Part shown: positions 57,501-63,987 of the stretch, piece by piece | Position numbering within the stretch: position 1 is the stretch's first letter | How the letters are laid out: each line of letters opens with the position of its first letter | DNA from: Sabellastarte sp. h YS-2021 | Taxonomy: Eukaryota > Annelida > Polychaeta > Sabellida > Sabellidae | Reading direction: 5' to 3' | NCBI GenBank assembly: GCA_964017235.1 | Contig: OZ024929.1 | Location: 157,775,609 to 157,839,608, forward strand | Length of the DNA: 64,000 nucleotides | Notes under the pieces: generated by a model | Told to the model about the DNA's origin: nothing | Database searches by the model: none | What the model saw: the letters and a program-made list of their open reading frames with translations, nothing else | Made by a program: the position numbers and the translations under genes

Positions 57501-60500
57501 TCCAATCTGAAGGCGTTTAAAAATATGAGAGATTTTGTTCTACCCAAGCTGTCACAGTTTACACCAGTGTTTGGGGAGGAAATCCAATAGATAGATTTGA
57601 AGTCGGCATCCAAGTCATGCATGTTAGATCCTATACCCACCTCACTACTGAAAGAATGTAAATTTGAATTGATGCCAATTATTACTGAAAAAACTAGTTA
57701 ACCTGTCTTTTGAAACTGGTGAGATGCCAAATAATGTTTAAAATTATTTGGCAAAAAAAATCTCACCAGTTTCAAAAGACAGGTATATTCTGTATATTCT
57801 GTTATCTCTGCAAAATTGGATTACTGCAACTCTCTCTTCATCGACATCCCAGATTTTTTGTCACAAAATTACATGTACAAAATGCTGCTGCAAAAATTGT
57901 CCTGAATTGGAAGAACTACAACTCTGTAACACCTTATTTAATGAAACTGTACTGGCTCCCTGCAAAAAAGGACATTATCTACAAACTGAAACTCATTGTG
58001 TTCAAGGCATTAAGTGGTGAAGCCCCTGACTGCATGCAATATGTGCTTTCCATAAACCAACCACCAAGACCACTATGTTATGGTGACAAAATGAAAAACT
58101 AAAAGAGCATTGATTTAAACTGAAAAGAATTGATGCTGATCTTTCCACGTTACAGCACCCCAATATTGCATAGTCTACTTGATGATACCGGTAACATTGA
58201 ACTGGATTTAAATGATATCAGAACAAGAGTTAAAACTTTTCTGTTTAGGAGTGCTTTTTCACTGGAGTAGCAGAGTGATTAGCCAATCTATGACTAGAAT
58301 TGCACTATAAAAGAACCATTATTATTTTTATAATAAAGAAGTTACTATTATCCTTGGTCTTCTCCTTGGCAAGTATTCTTTTTTATTTTTAGTTTACTTA
58401 ATACAGTAGCAGCACTGCATAAATCATCCCCGTCCTCAGTGAAGAGCCTTGGGTCACCAGTTGTTTCAGCGCTTTAATCTCCATACAACTTCTCCAAGGT
58501 GCGGCCACGGGAGTGATCAGGTCCTGTCCGGGGATGATTAGCTTTTAACTTTCCACTCTTTCTCACCACTTTTCAACCATAACCAGTTTGAGCTTCTTTC
58601 AGTGGTTTCTCCCAGCCTTCTAATAAGTGTTCGTCTTTCTTTCCCTCCCATCCCCAATTCTTTCATCAACTTTACCATATATCTTGCAACAAAACCCCGT
58701 GCACCAATTTCCTTTAAGTATAAGAAGAGACGGTTTTACCCAGATTGGTATGTAAAAGTTTCATGAAGTGACATGTTTGAGACCAACTTTGAGAGGGTAT
58801 TTGCAAAGGCACTTTTTAGTGATTCATTTCTATTTTCTTGCAAATGAATCAGGAAATAACAATGTCATTAAATGTTCATGTATAACATCAAAATGTACAA
58901 TATCTGAACACACTGATTTTTTATCACAGGTTTTGTAATTATATCCCCAGACGAAAGTGCGCGATAACTCAAATCAAAAACGCTTTAACGGATTTTATTC
59001 AAACTTGGCACACACATGTGTTTGGGTCAGGAGAGGAACCCTGTTGTAAGGTGGCCTTAAACTCCCAATAATAAAGAACTTATGGCCACATTAAGATCAG
59101 AAATGTGACTTTTTGCCACTTAATGCCCTCTAGGTCACAGACTGTGTGACTTATCTGGCTCAAATTTTACCTGAGAATACACTACCATATTCTCCTGATA
59201 TATACCAAAAATCAAGACTTTATGTTAAGGTTAAAATTATTTTTGAGGCCCATAAAGACCGTACTTAGACGTTTTTTCCTACATTTTCCGCATATTTTCC
59301 CCTATAACTTAAGTGGTAGGTCTGACAAGTCTAACTGTAATAGATATAATTTTTACATGTACTCTAAGTCTGTGAAAAATTTTAAGTCTGTAATTTTAAT
59401 TTTAAGGTCACCTTAAAGTCTCTAAATTGCCCACAGAGACCCAATTTATGGACTTTTTGCGACTTTGAAGGCCTATAGCTGTCAAGTGATGTTACTGATA
59501 CAGCTGAAATCTCATCTGGGAATATATGATTATGTTTTGTTTACATGTGACAAAAATCAAGGCTTTAAATAGACGTTTAACATGTGTATGAGGACCATAA
59601 ACACCCACGCGAGTGACCCTTGTATGACATTTTCAACATATTTGGTCCTGTAACCTGGAAATGGTAAGTCTGACAAATCTCTAACTGTAGTAGATATAAC
59701 TTCTACATGAAATCTTTGTCTGTCAAAAATTTTAAGTCTGTAACGTTAATTTTAACCCTTTCGCTACTGAAGGAACATTATTCCATGGGACTGTAGCCAT
59801 ATGACGTCATATCACGTCAGAAACGCCAATGAAGTAAAATAATAACTCACTACCTTATACACTTTATTTGCGGTATTTTTCGGCATATTTCATTAGGAAT
59901 TGATGAAAGTCGAATGGGAAAATTTGTGGGAATTCCCCAAATAAAAATAACCACGAGTAAACAATATGCAGCTATATGCGGTAAATACGGCAATATCTAC
60001 AGAAACCAGTTAAAATAGGTGAAATGGTGAATTTTTTTTTAAATATAGCATAACTTTCATATAAAATACTTAAAAAATCGGTTTAATACTTATACACCAA
60101 AGAAAACGTATAACAGTACACTGAAGGGAAAGAAGAAATATATATTATTGCCGTCGACCCTTGGTCGACAGACATGGTGCCTTGTAATACACATTGATGT
60201 CGACTGCTAGTCGACACACATGGTAGCGAAAGGGTTAAGGTCACCTTAAGGTCTCTTAAATGCCCACAGACCCCCAATTTATTGACTTTTTACCACTTTT
60301 AAGCCCTATAACTGTCATAATATGCACCTGATACAGCTGAAATCTCACCAGGGAATATATTAATATGTTCTTTTTTCTTGTGCCAAAAAGCAAGGCTTTA
60401 AGTAGACATTTAACATGTGAGACCCATGAATGATCTACTCAGAGGACTTTTTTTAAATTGACCCCCCAAAAATGAAAATAAAATGGTTTGACCAAAAGAA

Positions 60501-63500
60501 AAAAAGAAAAATAGTTTATAACAAGATCACTTGGAGAGCACAGACCTCCGCCACAGGACAGTTGCTGGACTTTCAAAACCTACCATTAGCACTGATCTTG
60601 CTTTTTTCCACTCTATTTCATATTTTTGCCGATAGTGATCCAGATCAGTCCCAATTTATTGTTCATGGATCCAGACAGTGATCCAGATCACTCCCAAAAT
60701 CTAATCACTTGTTCCTTGTCATATGGACATATCCTGAAAATTTCACGAAAATCCGTCCATAACTTTTTGTGTTATCTGTCTTTAAAAATTACATTTCATG
60801 GATCCAGAAGATCCAGATAGTGATCCGGATCACTCCCAAAATTTAGTCATTTCTTCCTTTTACCTTTGCAGACATATCCTGAAAATTTCATCAATATCCG
60901 TCCATAAGTTTTGAGTTCTCTTGTTCACAAAGGCACAAACAAATAAACGCACAAACTAACTCACACAAAAACATAACCTCCTTGGCGGAGGTAATAATAG
61001 TGAATCACACAAAATGGGTGCTGCAAAAATACAGTGCTTGTGGTGTGAGAGACGACCTGTCTGGCAATATGTTGGCATCAAGTCGGCGTAATCTAGTTAA
61101 GTAAATGTTACTGGACAATATTCAAACAGATATATCCATAGAAGAATTTTCAGAAAAATGTGTGAAAATGATTTTGCAACTTTATAATCAATGTCTTTAT
61201 ATTTTACAGGATTTATTTCATCTGCAGCTGGTAAAAGGAGATCTCTCTCACAATATAGAAAAATATCTGCCCAAAACAGGTATGTTGCTTGTATGATATG
61301 ATTTGTCAAAGATATAAAATTGCCATTGGTTATGGGACAAAAGCACTCAAATTTTCGCTCTTGGTTTACTCAGAGATTTCATCTGCAAGATTGACAAACT
61401 CAACTGCTTGCTGAAGTAATACATATCGTGTGTATTACACTGAGATTCTCTGAAAACCTTTATATTTACAATCGTTATTACTCCTTTCAACTGTATGTGT
61501 GGCACTTGCCTTGTACATGTTAAGATGTTTGCTTCGGCATCATATTTGAAAGGAGAATGATTTGTTCTGTATGTCCTTTAAACCTTTCAAGTCACACATG
61601 TAGTCAGGGTATTTGAATCTCACAAGAGTTTGTATGTGAGAAATGGTGGCAGTGGACTTTTAACTGAAAAAAATCTGTACCCTGATGAAGGCTGTAGAGT
61701 GAGTGTCACTTAAACATATAATGCAATCACCATATAACCTGTTTAACTCTTCACAATGAAGATTTGTGATTCTAAGTACATGTGTCTTTATTGTTAGGTT
61801 ACATGCAAGTGTCACAAGTGCCTCATAGAGGTGAACCATTTTCACTTGGAGAAATCGATTACCATTACATCTTTGACCTGTTGACAAAACTTAAATACAC
61901 CCAGTGGATTGGATTGGAGTACAAGCCAAGGGGTAAGATAAAAAAAGCACTTGAAAAGCACTACTAGAGTTGCAAAATATACAAAAAAATACCATCAGAG
62001 ATGCCCATACCCCACAGCCGGGGGAAATAATTTTCAACACCATGAGATATAGAAGTAGTGAAACAGTACAAAGATCGGGATACTTTCAGAGCAGTATGAG
62101 TTAATAAAGGTCCAAATAATGTTTAAGTATAGAAAATAATGTCTAAGAGAAAAAAAATGTATGTAAAGATAAAGTATTAAACAAGACAATTTGATAGCAA
62201 GATGACAGCATTAATCAGGAAACTAAAAAATTGTGAAGTTGTAAAATCTATTAACTTGAGAATAACTGTCAATGGAAATAGTACAATTATGTAAAAGTAC
62301 ATTTAATAATGTGTTGTAGCAATCCATATACCTTTGTCATAAGAAAAACTAGTCTCAAATATGGCAGGTGAACACACCTTGGCAGAGCCAACGTTAAAGG
62401 TCACACCATGATGAAACACCTACACCCCCTAACCAATGTCCCTACCAAGGGTTAACTTTCTACACCTTATGGAGTCCAAGAAATAACCCGGAAAAGATTT
62501 TAAAACTCATGGTCACTACGACAAGGTCAAAGGTTAAATCAAGATTACACCATGATGTTGCACATCTACAACCCCTAAGCAATGTCCCTACTAAGTATAA
62601 ACTTCCTACACTTTAAGGTTTCAGACATATAGCCCAGACTAAATTAAAAGATCAAGGTCACTACCGCAAGATCATAGGTCAAATCAAGGTCACACCATGA
62701 CATTGCACACCTACAATCGCAAGCAATGTCCCTGCCAAGTATCAACTTCCTACATCCTATGCTTGCCGAGATATAGCCCGGACAAGATTTTATAGGGTCA
62801 CTACGGCAAGGTGAAAGATATCAAGGTCACACCATGATGTTAACCACCTACATCACCTGACAAATGTCCCTATCAAGTATCAAAATATCAACTTCCTACA
62901 CCTTAGGGTTTCTGAAATATAGCCCAGACAATATTATAAAGGTCGAGGTTACTACGGCAAGGTCAAAGGTCAAATCAAAGTCACACCATGACGTTGCACA
63001 CCTACAACTTCTAACCAATGTCCCTACCAAGTATCAACTTCCTACACGGTACGGCTTCCGAGATATAGCCCAGACTAAATTTTCAAACTCAAGGTCACTA
63101 CAGTAAGGCAAGAGGTCAAATCAAGGTCACGCCATGATGATGCACACCTGTACCTCCTAACCAGTCTCCCTACCAAGTATCAACTTTCTACACCTTACGG
63201 TTTCTGAGATACAGCCCGGACAAACTTTTTCCTGCCACCCGACCGGTGAAAACAATTCTTTGACATCCCTTAAGGGCTGTGGGGTAAAAACTATCAGAAT
63301 GAGTGATATAAAATAGGGTGTGTTATTCTGTTTATTTATTTAGCCCCAGAAAAGTTTTATTGAACAAATGATCTCACAAGATCGAAGGTAATACAATAAT
63401 TGAAAATAATTGATGAAAGATTGAAAATGGCAGTTGGCTGACTGAAAGTATTATATTTTAGAAAAAAGAAATTCATCAGAATTCTGCTTTAGTGGACAAG

Positions 63501-63987
63501 GCTGTATTTATCACTATATGAATTAGAAAAAAAAAACTAATTTTACTTTTATGTTATTCAATTTCTCTTCATTAGTTTTGGTACTTAATAGAAAATTAAT
63601 CACATTTTAACATTAGAATTACCTGGTCATGGAAAGTTCAGTTTTCAAACTAAACCCTTCAGATAATGGAGGTGGTTATGTTTTGTTACCCGTATTGTAC
63701 AGACTTGGGACAAGGTTAGGAGAAATATGTATCAAACTCTATCATAGCAAGGTTGTCTAGTTTCCTCACCACCACTGACATCATCCATCTATTATCTTCA
63801 AGTAATACAGATTCTGATTGTCAATGGCTTTTTCATGTACTTTTGGCCCACAGTGACACAGACTTGAGGAAATGAAATACATCATGTCTGTTTTTACAAG
63901 GTTGTTGGATTTCTATTTTCAGGTAATACAGAGGAGGGTCTGAAAATGATGCAACAGCTCAAATACTTGTCTATTAATAACACCTAG
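39381..63987 (+). CDS. HYI: Hydroxypyruvate isomerase, eight coding exons
   Basis: Coding exons: 39381-39573, 46769-46871, 53470-53572, 56017-56095, 56880-56932, 61210-61279, 61798-61932, 63923-63987. They sum to 801 nt, giving 266 residues plus TAG; animal HYI proteins are about this long. The enzyme interconverts hydroxypyruvate and tartronate semialdehyde in glyoxylate metabolism and has a TIM-barrel fold. Visible family motifs: KFAANVNMMFNELP, GFEAVEI, GYFGLAV, HILAGC, ITILAEFINS (Glu), VQFQLDLFHLQLVKGDL, QVPHRGEPFSLGEIDY and WIGLEYKPRG (second Glu). Every joint uses GT/AG and keeps frame. The gene spans 24.6 kb because its introns are full of transposons. The start is the first Met of the conserved N-terminus; the promoter is not visible. 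Confidence 0.95.
39574..39927 (+). other. HYI intron 1, left part
   Basis: Unremarkable AT-rich intron sequence up to the DIRS element. Exon 1 remains open 125 bases into the intron, which is why a longer frame to 39698 exists. Confidence 0.6.
39939..40120 (+). repeat. DIRS left inverted terminal repeat
   Basis: It runs from TTAATACATCCTATCCAATG to GCATCTTTTTCGTT and is mirrored at 46102-46283 with few differences (ACATCC against ACCC, CTGTCCAG against CGGTCCAG). The high similarity between the repeats suggests recent insertion. Confidence 0.93.
40233..42395 (+). CDS. DIRS gag-like protein
   Basis: The frame is open from 40062, but the first 57 codons lie mostly in the terminal repeat; the ATG at 40233 (MASPGQRRGKCGHAMA) in AACAACATGG context is the better start, giving 720 residues. 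Near the N-terminus CGHAMALFDTHTHCARCR and, later, C-x8-C-x2-C spacing (FCVENPNSADKCPIC) form a likely zinc-binding region typical of DIRS ORF1 products. The centre is low-complexity (Ser, Pro, Gln, Lys repeats of QHQPASKTKS type). The C-terminal third (SYGRIAKYTGL, a helical region, LYLSH-like segments) ends in a basic tail. It probably packages element RNA. The last 206 bases overlap the RT frame (+1). Confidence 0.8.
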   Translation: MASPGQRRGKCGHAMALFDTHTHCARCREKGKGQDFCVENPNSADKCPICITFTSDQRLQLATPAYKIKKEKREAKAADSTPSKETEEFVDPASVAVIGAIDSQGTVKTAASAPPPEKKLKKECKKDPKKVKSPSATASSSQPTPDERFNELDNKWSERFSRLEALILAKSFEPTFTADVKVAPTHSPPQTQNVSELFIRPSTSLLPGSGFSAEKHQPASKAITSSQTSSIQFTGTGSSANKHQLASQTKSSRPTSAVKFPGQDFSAPQHQPASKTKSHRPSTMDCGTDPQDTHRPFATDRLLSSDPTDTGSPALHQTRRDSISSLSSGADSLSDQPPLDLYAEEEGDLSEDPDQPVADQDQPVSEEQNYRDTMQGIRSFMGWSNIPELDNTTNTTDDNPFAGPKTAHPSKVSVKMPTEDWLCRKLAKLNLTLVEGYPTRGSKPGGLTKDVFLRPARSQAKWYGLHTDTTANPSQVSHWSTDSSKLNSSYGRIAKYTGLSSTPPASRRISQETLRRWERSAREASVICNQTASFNRCLFKVQQQMKDQLKMVKSENKGKGCTNLTAAADELNYLMDFNSSISQAAAKAMEHLSDFVFVSMGNLTLVRRDAYLSHLRTGIKPDTLTALRSAPLHIATLFPDSVVKRAEEDIAQFESKGHSTSSHNKGRYHPYERQDRKSSYKDSRSDKPAWKTIGKRNFKRGRGRASTYSSRPAKGQQSYK
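42190..44688 (+). CDS. DIRS reverse transcriptase / RNase H / methyltransferase-like protein
   Basis: An 832-codon frame. Reverse transcriptase: WRPILDLSNLN, SVDFKDAYFHIPI (Asp about residue 292), FKALPFGLSTAP and HQYLDDWLVR (LDD about 357-359). RNase H: MFTDASKEGWGAHL (about 520), YLELKAVLLAL, VATDNTTVVAYI and WHIPGHLNVIADKLSR (about 620). The segment DLFATRFNHKLPQFVSPV to LILIAPGWPNMPWF (660-737) is the domain in DIRS elements compared with phage Dam-type N6-adenine methyltransferases; activity is unproven. The first 68 codons overlap gag and carry no RT homology, so the true start, or a +1 frameshift from gag, is undecided. No internal stop. Confidence 0.92.
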   Translation: MSPRDTQPLLITRVGTTRMNGRTGNQAIRIQGRINQHGRRSARETSREAEVVLPPTHPDQPRASSHINDNHSVTQANVRLLAGSSQTLKTLNAKHPVVFHVSSAPGHSQKKELSPGQAECYPKSCSLKSVKSVSCVTQLSCVHHAINVQNAASNLPVGARLQNFWTVWSQMGAGPKVLQILKQGYTLPFRNRPKLSSFPTVISRYANLHRNSYLLEALQQLINKNAVERVHNQTSLGFFNRLFLVPKPNNKWRPILDLSNLNLFLKTEKFRMETPETIRTSLRQGEWVTSVDFKDAYFHIPIQEQSRKYLRFHVQGQTYQFKALPFGLSTAPMEFTVVAKEVKLMTGHKGIRIHQYLDDWLVRAKSHSICLQKTQTLVRICQKLGWLVNSEKSELEPKQVFNFVGYQFDLRSGRVRPTPDRWQSLQDKIKLLLLLPACPVRQFMSLIGLLTATEKQVHLGRLHMRPIQWHLKNNWRVPESLEKIIPLPRSLHPHLQWWLNESNVLQGQPLHPIKHALQMFTDASKEGWGAHLNELTARGSWSVPESKLHINYLELKAVLLALKEFQDLCTDKIVLVATDNTTVVAYINKEGGMKSGTLCALLWRILTWCSQRQVTLKAWHIPGHLNVIADKLSRLGQTIQTEWSLLPEVFQQICNQWHRPQIDLFATRFNHKLPQFVSPVPDSLAVAVDALTLPWDDLDAYAFPPTAILGKVVEKLLDSPCKRLILIAPGWPNMPWFRDLVTMSSQVPLSLPNLPSLLTQPFNQIPHRNLTNLNLHAWLLEPQKSKNRASLRQWQQELRLVKEDQPDQSMRQSGPFLQSGATLIRWTSGHHL
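44536..45602 (+). pseudogene. DIRS tyrosine recombinase, interrupted by a stop
   Basis: Coding similarity starts near 44536 (SKIKEQGFSEAVAARIEA), overlapping the RT frame end by about 150 bp. The core-binding part is RRSTRSVYEAKWTIFTKWC to FLMYLFEDKKLQPSTIDGYR; the catalytic part has LALGSGKRRSEIHAW (first Arg) and KAHDVRAFAASKAF (His-x-x-Arg). A TAA at 45450-45452 follows QSGV. In the same frame the sequence continues for 49 codons as LEQILSACHWKSHNTFTQFY (His-Trp and the tyrosine nucleophile) to a TAG at 45600-45602. The enzyme would integrate the circular DNA copy. With the stop, the tyrosine is lost, so the copy is inactive unless read through. The frame is also open upstream to 42546, but that part is a shadow of RT. 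Confidence 0.9.
45966..46060 (+). repeat. DIRS internal complementary region
   Basis: AGCTATTGTCCATTGGATAG with GATGTATTAACGCAATAAAA is the reverse complement of the left end. TTAATACCCTATCCAATGGA (from about 46040) is the reverse complement of the right end. They are joined by a reverse complement of right end plus left end (AAATTTGCAATTTTATTGCG in antisense). This is the template proposed for circle formation in DIRS replication. Confidence 0.9.
46102..46283 (+). repeat. DIRS right inverted terminal repeat
   Basis: Reverse complement of 39939-40120, ending TCCATTGGATAGGGTATTAA. Confidence 0.93.
46304..46768 (+). other. HYI intron 1, right part
   Basis: Contains a TTTTATTTTATTTTT-rich run (46450-46500) and otherwise no recognised element, ending in CCTTTTCAG before exon 2. 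Confidence 0.6.
46769..46871 (+). CDS. HYI: HYI coding exon 2
   Basis: Encodes VPGYFGLAVDPDKKAEF to YAKAFQCP. Acceptor CCTTTTCAG, donor CCCAG/GTATGT. Confidence 0.93.
47019..48011 (+). mobile_element. Element E, copy 2 (E2)
   Basis: Start hairpin ATCCCACAGCCC-ttaaa-GGCTGTTGGGG, then TATTGTTTTCACCCATGG and three to four units of 145-165 bp. The 3' end has CCAGGCTGTGAGCCATACAG (arm copy) and the perfect stem GCATC-tct-GATGC followed by a T run. It lies in HYI intron 2. Confidence 0.85.
48024..49126 (+). mobile_element. Diverged element B copy and unassigned intron sequence
   Basis: GCCGAAAAGTCAGGTATACT followed by GCAGAGATTTCCTTTCATAT and GATAACTTAAGAAAATTTTA matches the B head at 19967. A second GCAGTAACTTAAAAATATTT module lies at 48583. 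Positions 48330-48480 hold a cluster of TCAGTAAAT/ATTTACTGA words. Confidence 0.6.
49127..49345 (+). repeat. Type A/C satellite fragment
   Basis: ACCATAGCTGAGTGAGTAA, AAATGACTGCATTTGGAGC and ATATGTTGTTCAACTACTTT match the 1.2-kb higher-order unit near 23525-23640. Confidence 0.8.
49353..49396. repeat. Poly-T/poly-G junction
   Basis: More than 20 T are followed directly by a run of about 16 G. No gene overlaps it. Confidence 0.9.
50324..52340 (+). mobile_element. Element A, copy 1 (A1), complete
   Basis: Start ATCTCCCGCCCGG-ctcg-CCGGCGGGAGAT (50324-50352), then a GTGCGTGCGTGCGTGC run and about seven 150-250-bp units (GGCTTATATCTTCAAAAGTA, ATCTCGCAAACCGTAAGAG). The end is CTCGGCGGGAGAT, ACCGCGGCAGTGGT and CTTGT. 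The left flank reads GCAGATAGCCAATTTTT and the right flank TCTCAAATAATTCATTCGCC, together one uninterrupted 134-bp satellite unit. No coding sequence. Confidence 0.88.
52341..52850 (+). repeat. 134-bp satellite array in D1
   Basis: About four units, the first interrupted by A1 (its left part is 50283-50323). Same unit as at 14531-15775 and 34920-37072. Confidence 0.92.
53470..53572 (+). CDS. HYI: HYI coding exon 3
   Basis: Encodes RMHILAGCPNHKYPQEK to AADRLKK. Acceptor CTGTTTAG, donor AAGAAA/GTAAGT, phase 0 at its end. Confidence 0.93.
53573..54486 (+). other. HYI intron 3, left part
   Basis: A short direct duplication (GATGTTCATGTNTATCCAAG at 54006 and 54043; CAAATTAGGTAAA at 54090 and 54129). 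Otherwise nothing was recognised. Confidence 0.55.
54487..55828 (+). mobile_element. Element E, copy 3 (E3), complete
   Basis: Start hairpin ACCCCACAGCCCTTAAGGG with TTGTCGGGG, then CACCCATGGTGTCCGG and five units with CTATATCTCAGAAACCGTAA and AGTTGATACTTGGTAGGGAC. The unique 3' part ends with CCAGGCTGTGGGGTACG (arm copy), GCATC-tct-GATGC and a T run. HYI intron 3. Confidence 0.88.
56017..56095 (+). CDS. HYI: HYI coding exon 4
   Basis: Encodes ENITILAEFINSLYTVKDYF to SPEK. The Glu of AEFIN corresponds to a conserved active-site Glu of the family. Acceptor TTTGTTTCAG, donor AAAAG/GTATGT. Confidence 0.93.
56185..56262 (+). mobile_element. SINE 3' fragment
   Basis: AACTACCTGCTCTGATATGA, then TGTTGAAAGTGTTG and ATAAGTAAAG match the 3' end of the SINE at 1886-2121. 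HYI intron 4. Confidence 0.7.
56329..56770 (+). mobile_element. Element E, copy 4 (E4), incomplete
   Basis: ACCCCACAACCCTAAAAGGG jumps directly to AAAAAGTTTGTCTGGGC, so the second arm and leader are deleted. Three units of 145-165 bp follow. No 3' hairpin was found. Confidence 0.82.
56880..56932 (+). CDS. HYI: HYI coding exon 5
   Basis: Encodes ALQLIEKVDRGDQVQFQL. Acceptor TTTTCCGCAG, donor CAACTG/GTGAGT. Confidence 0.93.
56933..57399 (+). other. HYI intron 5, left part
   Basis: AT-rich intron sequence with no recognised element. Confidence 0.5.
57400..58270 (+). pseudogene. LINE fragment with internal deletion and foldback
   Basis: The left part (57400-57720) reads in broken frames as the segment before and at the start of the reverse transcriptase (ELAENFGHF, then SCMLDPIPTSLLKECK). 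The right part (57800-58260) is the region after the RT: HVQNAAAKIVLN, YLMKLYWLPAKKDIIYKLKL, VFKALSGEAPDCMQY and KTFLFRSAFS. The whole RT core is missing, and a hairpin (57702-57784) lies at the join. Jockey/CR1-like; same strand as HYI. Confidence 0.8.
58375..58730 (-). pseudogene. Degenerate coding remnant, probably retroelement
   Basis: The minus strand reads GARGFVARYMVKLMKELG, then GGKERRTLIRRLGET and SSNWLWLKSGEKEW before stops appear. The basic, Trp-containing pattern looks like a piece of a retroelement ORF; I cannot name the family. Confidence 0.35.
58941..60480 (+). mobile_element. B-like element with about 350-bp tandem units
   Basis: The head ATATCCCCAGACGAAAGTG matches element B at 19967 with a decayed second arm. 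GATAACTCAAATC and ATTTTATTCAAACTTGGCAC follow. Units with AAGGTCACCTTAA, GATACAGCTGAAATCTCA and AAATCAAGGCTTTAA recur near 59050, 59405 and 60238. The array is interrupted by a piggyBac-type MITE. No 3' end was recognised. HYI intron 5. Confidence 0.7.
59756..60234. mobile_element. piggyBac-type MITE
   Basis: The ends CCCTTTCGCTACT and, inverted, CCCTTTCGCTACC are flanked by TTAA on both sides (59752-59755 and 60235-60238). The neighbouring unit at 59398 (AATTTTAAGGTCACC) is the matching empty site. The 479-bp interior is non-coding and includes two GTCGAC...GTCGAC inverted pairs near 60153 and 60199. Confidence 0.92.
60521..60994 (-). mobile_element. Element H, complete small copy
   Basis: On the minus strand it starts with the hairpin ACCTCCGCCAAGGAGGT (60976-60992), a GTTTGTGCGTTTATTTGTTT run, and AGAACTCAAAACTTATGGAC with ATGAAATTTTCAGGATATG. 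A second half repeats the GGGAGTGATCCGGATC module. It ends with GGCGGAGGT (arm copy), CTGTGCTCTCC and GTGATCTTGT. It is about 474 bp and non-coding. The flanks TATT and TATAAAC fit insertion between two T residues. Confidence 0.82.
61210..61279 (+). CDS. HYI: HYI coding exon 6
   Basis: Encodes DLFHLQLVKGDLSHNIEK to LPKT. Acceptor ATATTTTACAG, donor AAACAG/GTATGT. It follows a long intron (56933-61209). Confidence 0.93.
61280..61797 (+). other. HYI intron 6
   Basis: A plain intron without a recognised mobile element; it ends in TTTATTGTTAG. Confidence 0.6.
61798..61932 (+). CDS. HYI: HYI coding exon 7
   Basis: Encodes GYMQVSQVPHRGEPFSLGEI to QWIGLEYKPRG, the most conserved block of the family, including the Glu of GLEYKP. 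Donor CAAGG/GTAAGA. Confidence 0.94.
61989..63285 (-). mobile_element. Element E, copy 5 (E5), complete, inverse orientation
   Basis: Read on the minus strand it starts at 63285 with ACCCCACAGCCCTTAAGGG, has six units with TATCTCAGAAACCGTAAGG, TTGATACTTGGTAGGGA and TGACCTTGATTTGACC, and ends at 61989 with GGCTGTGGGGTATGGGCATC and TCTGATGG. HYI intron 7, opposite in orientation to E2-E4. Confidence 0.88.
63286..63922 (+). other. HYI intron 7, right part
   Basis: No recognised repeat. It ends with TTTCTATTTTCAG. Confidence 0.55.
63923..63987 (+). CDS. HYI: HYI coding exon 8 with stop
   Basis: Encodes NTEEGLKMMQQLKYLSINNT and TAG. The first base completes the Gly codon from exon 7. Only 13 bases of 3' untranslated sequence are inside the window; no polyadenylation signal is visible. 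Confidence 0.92.
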
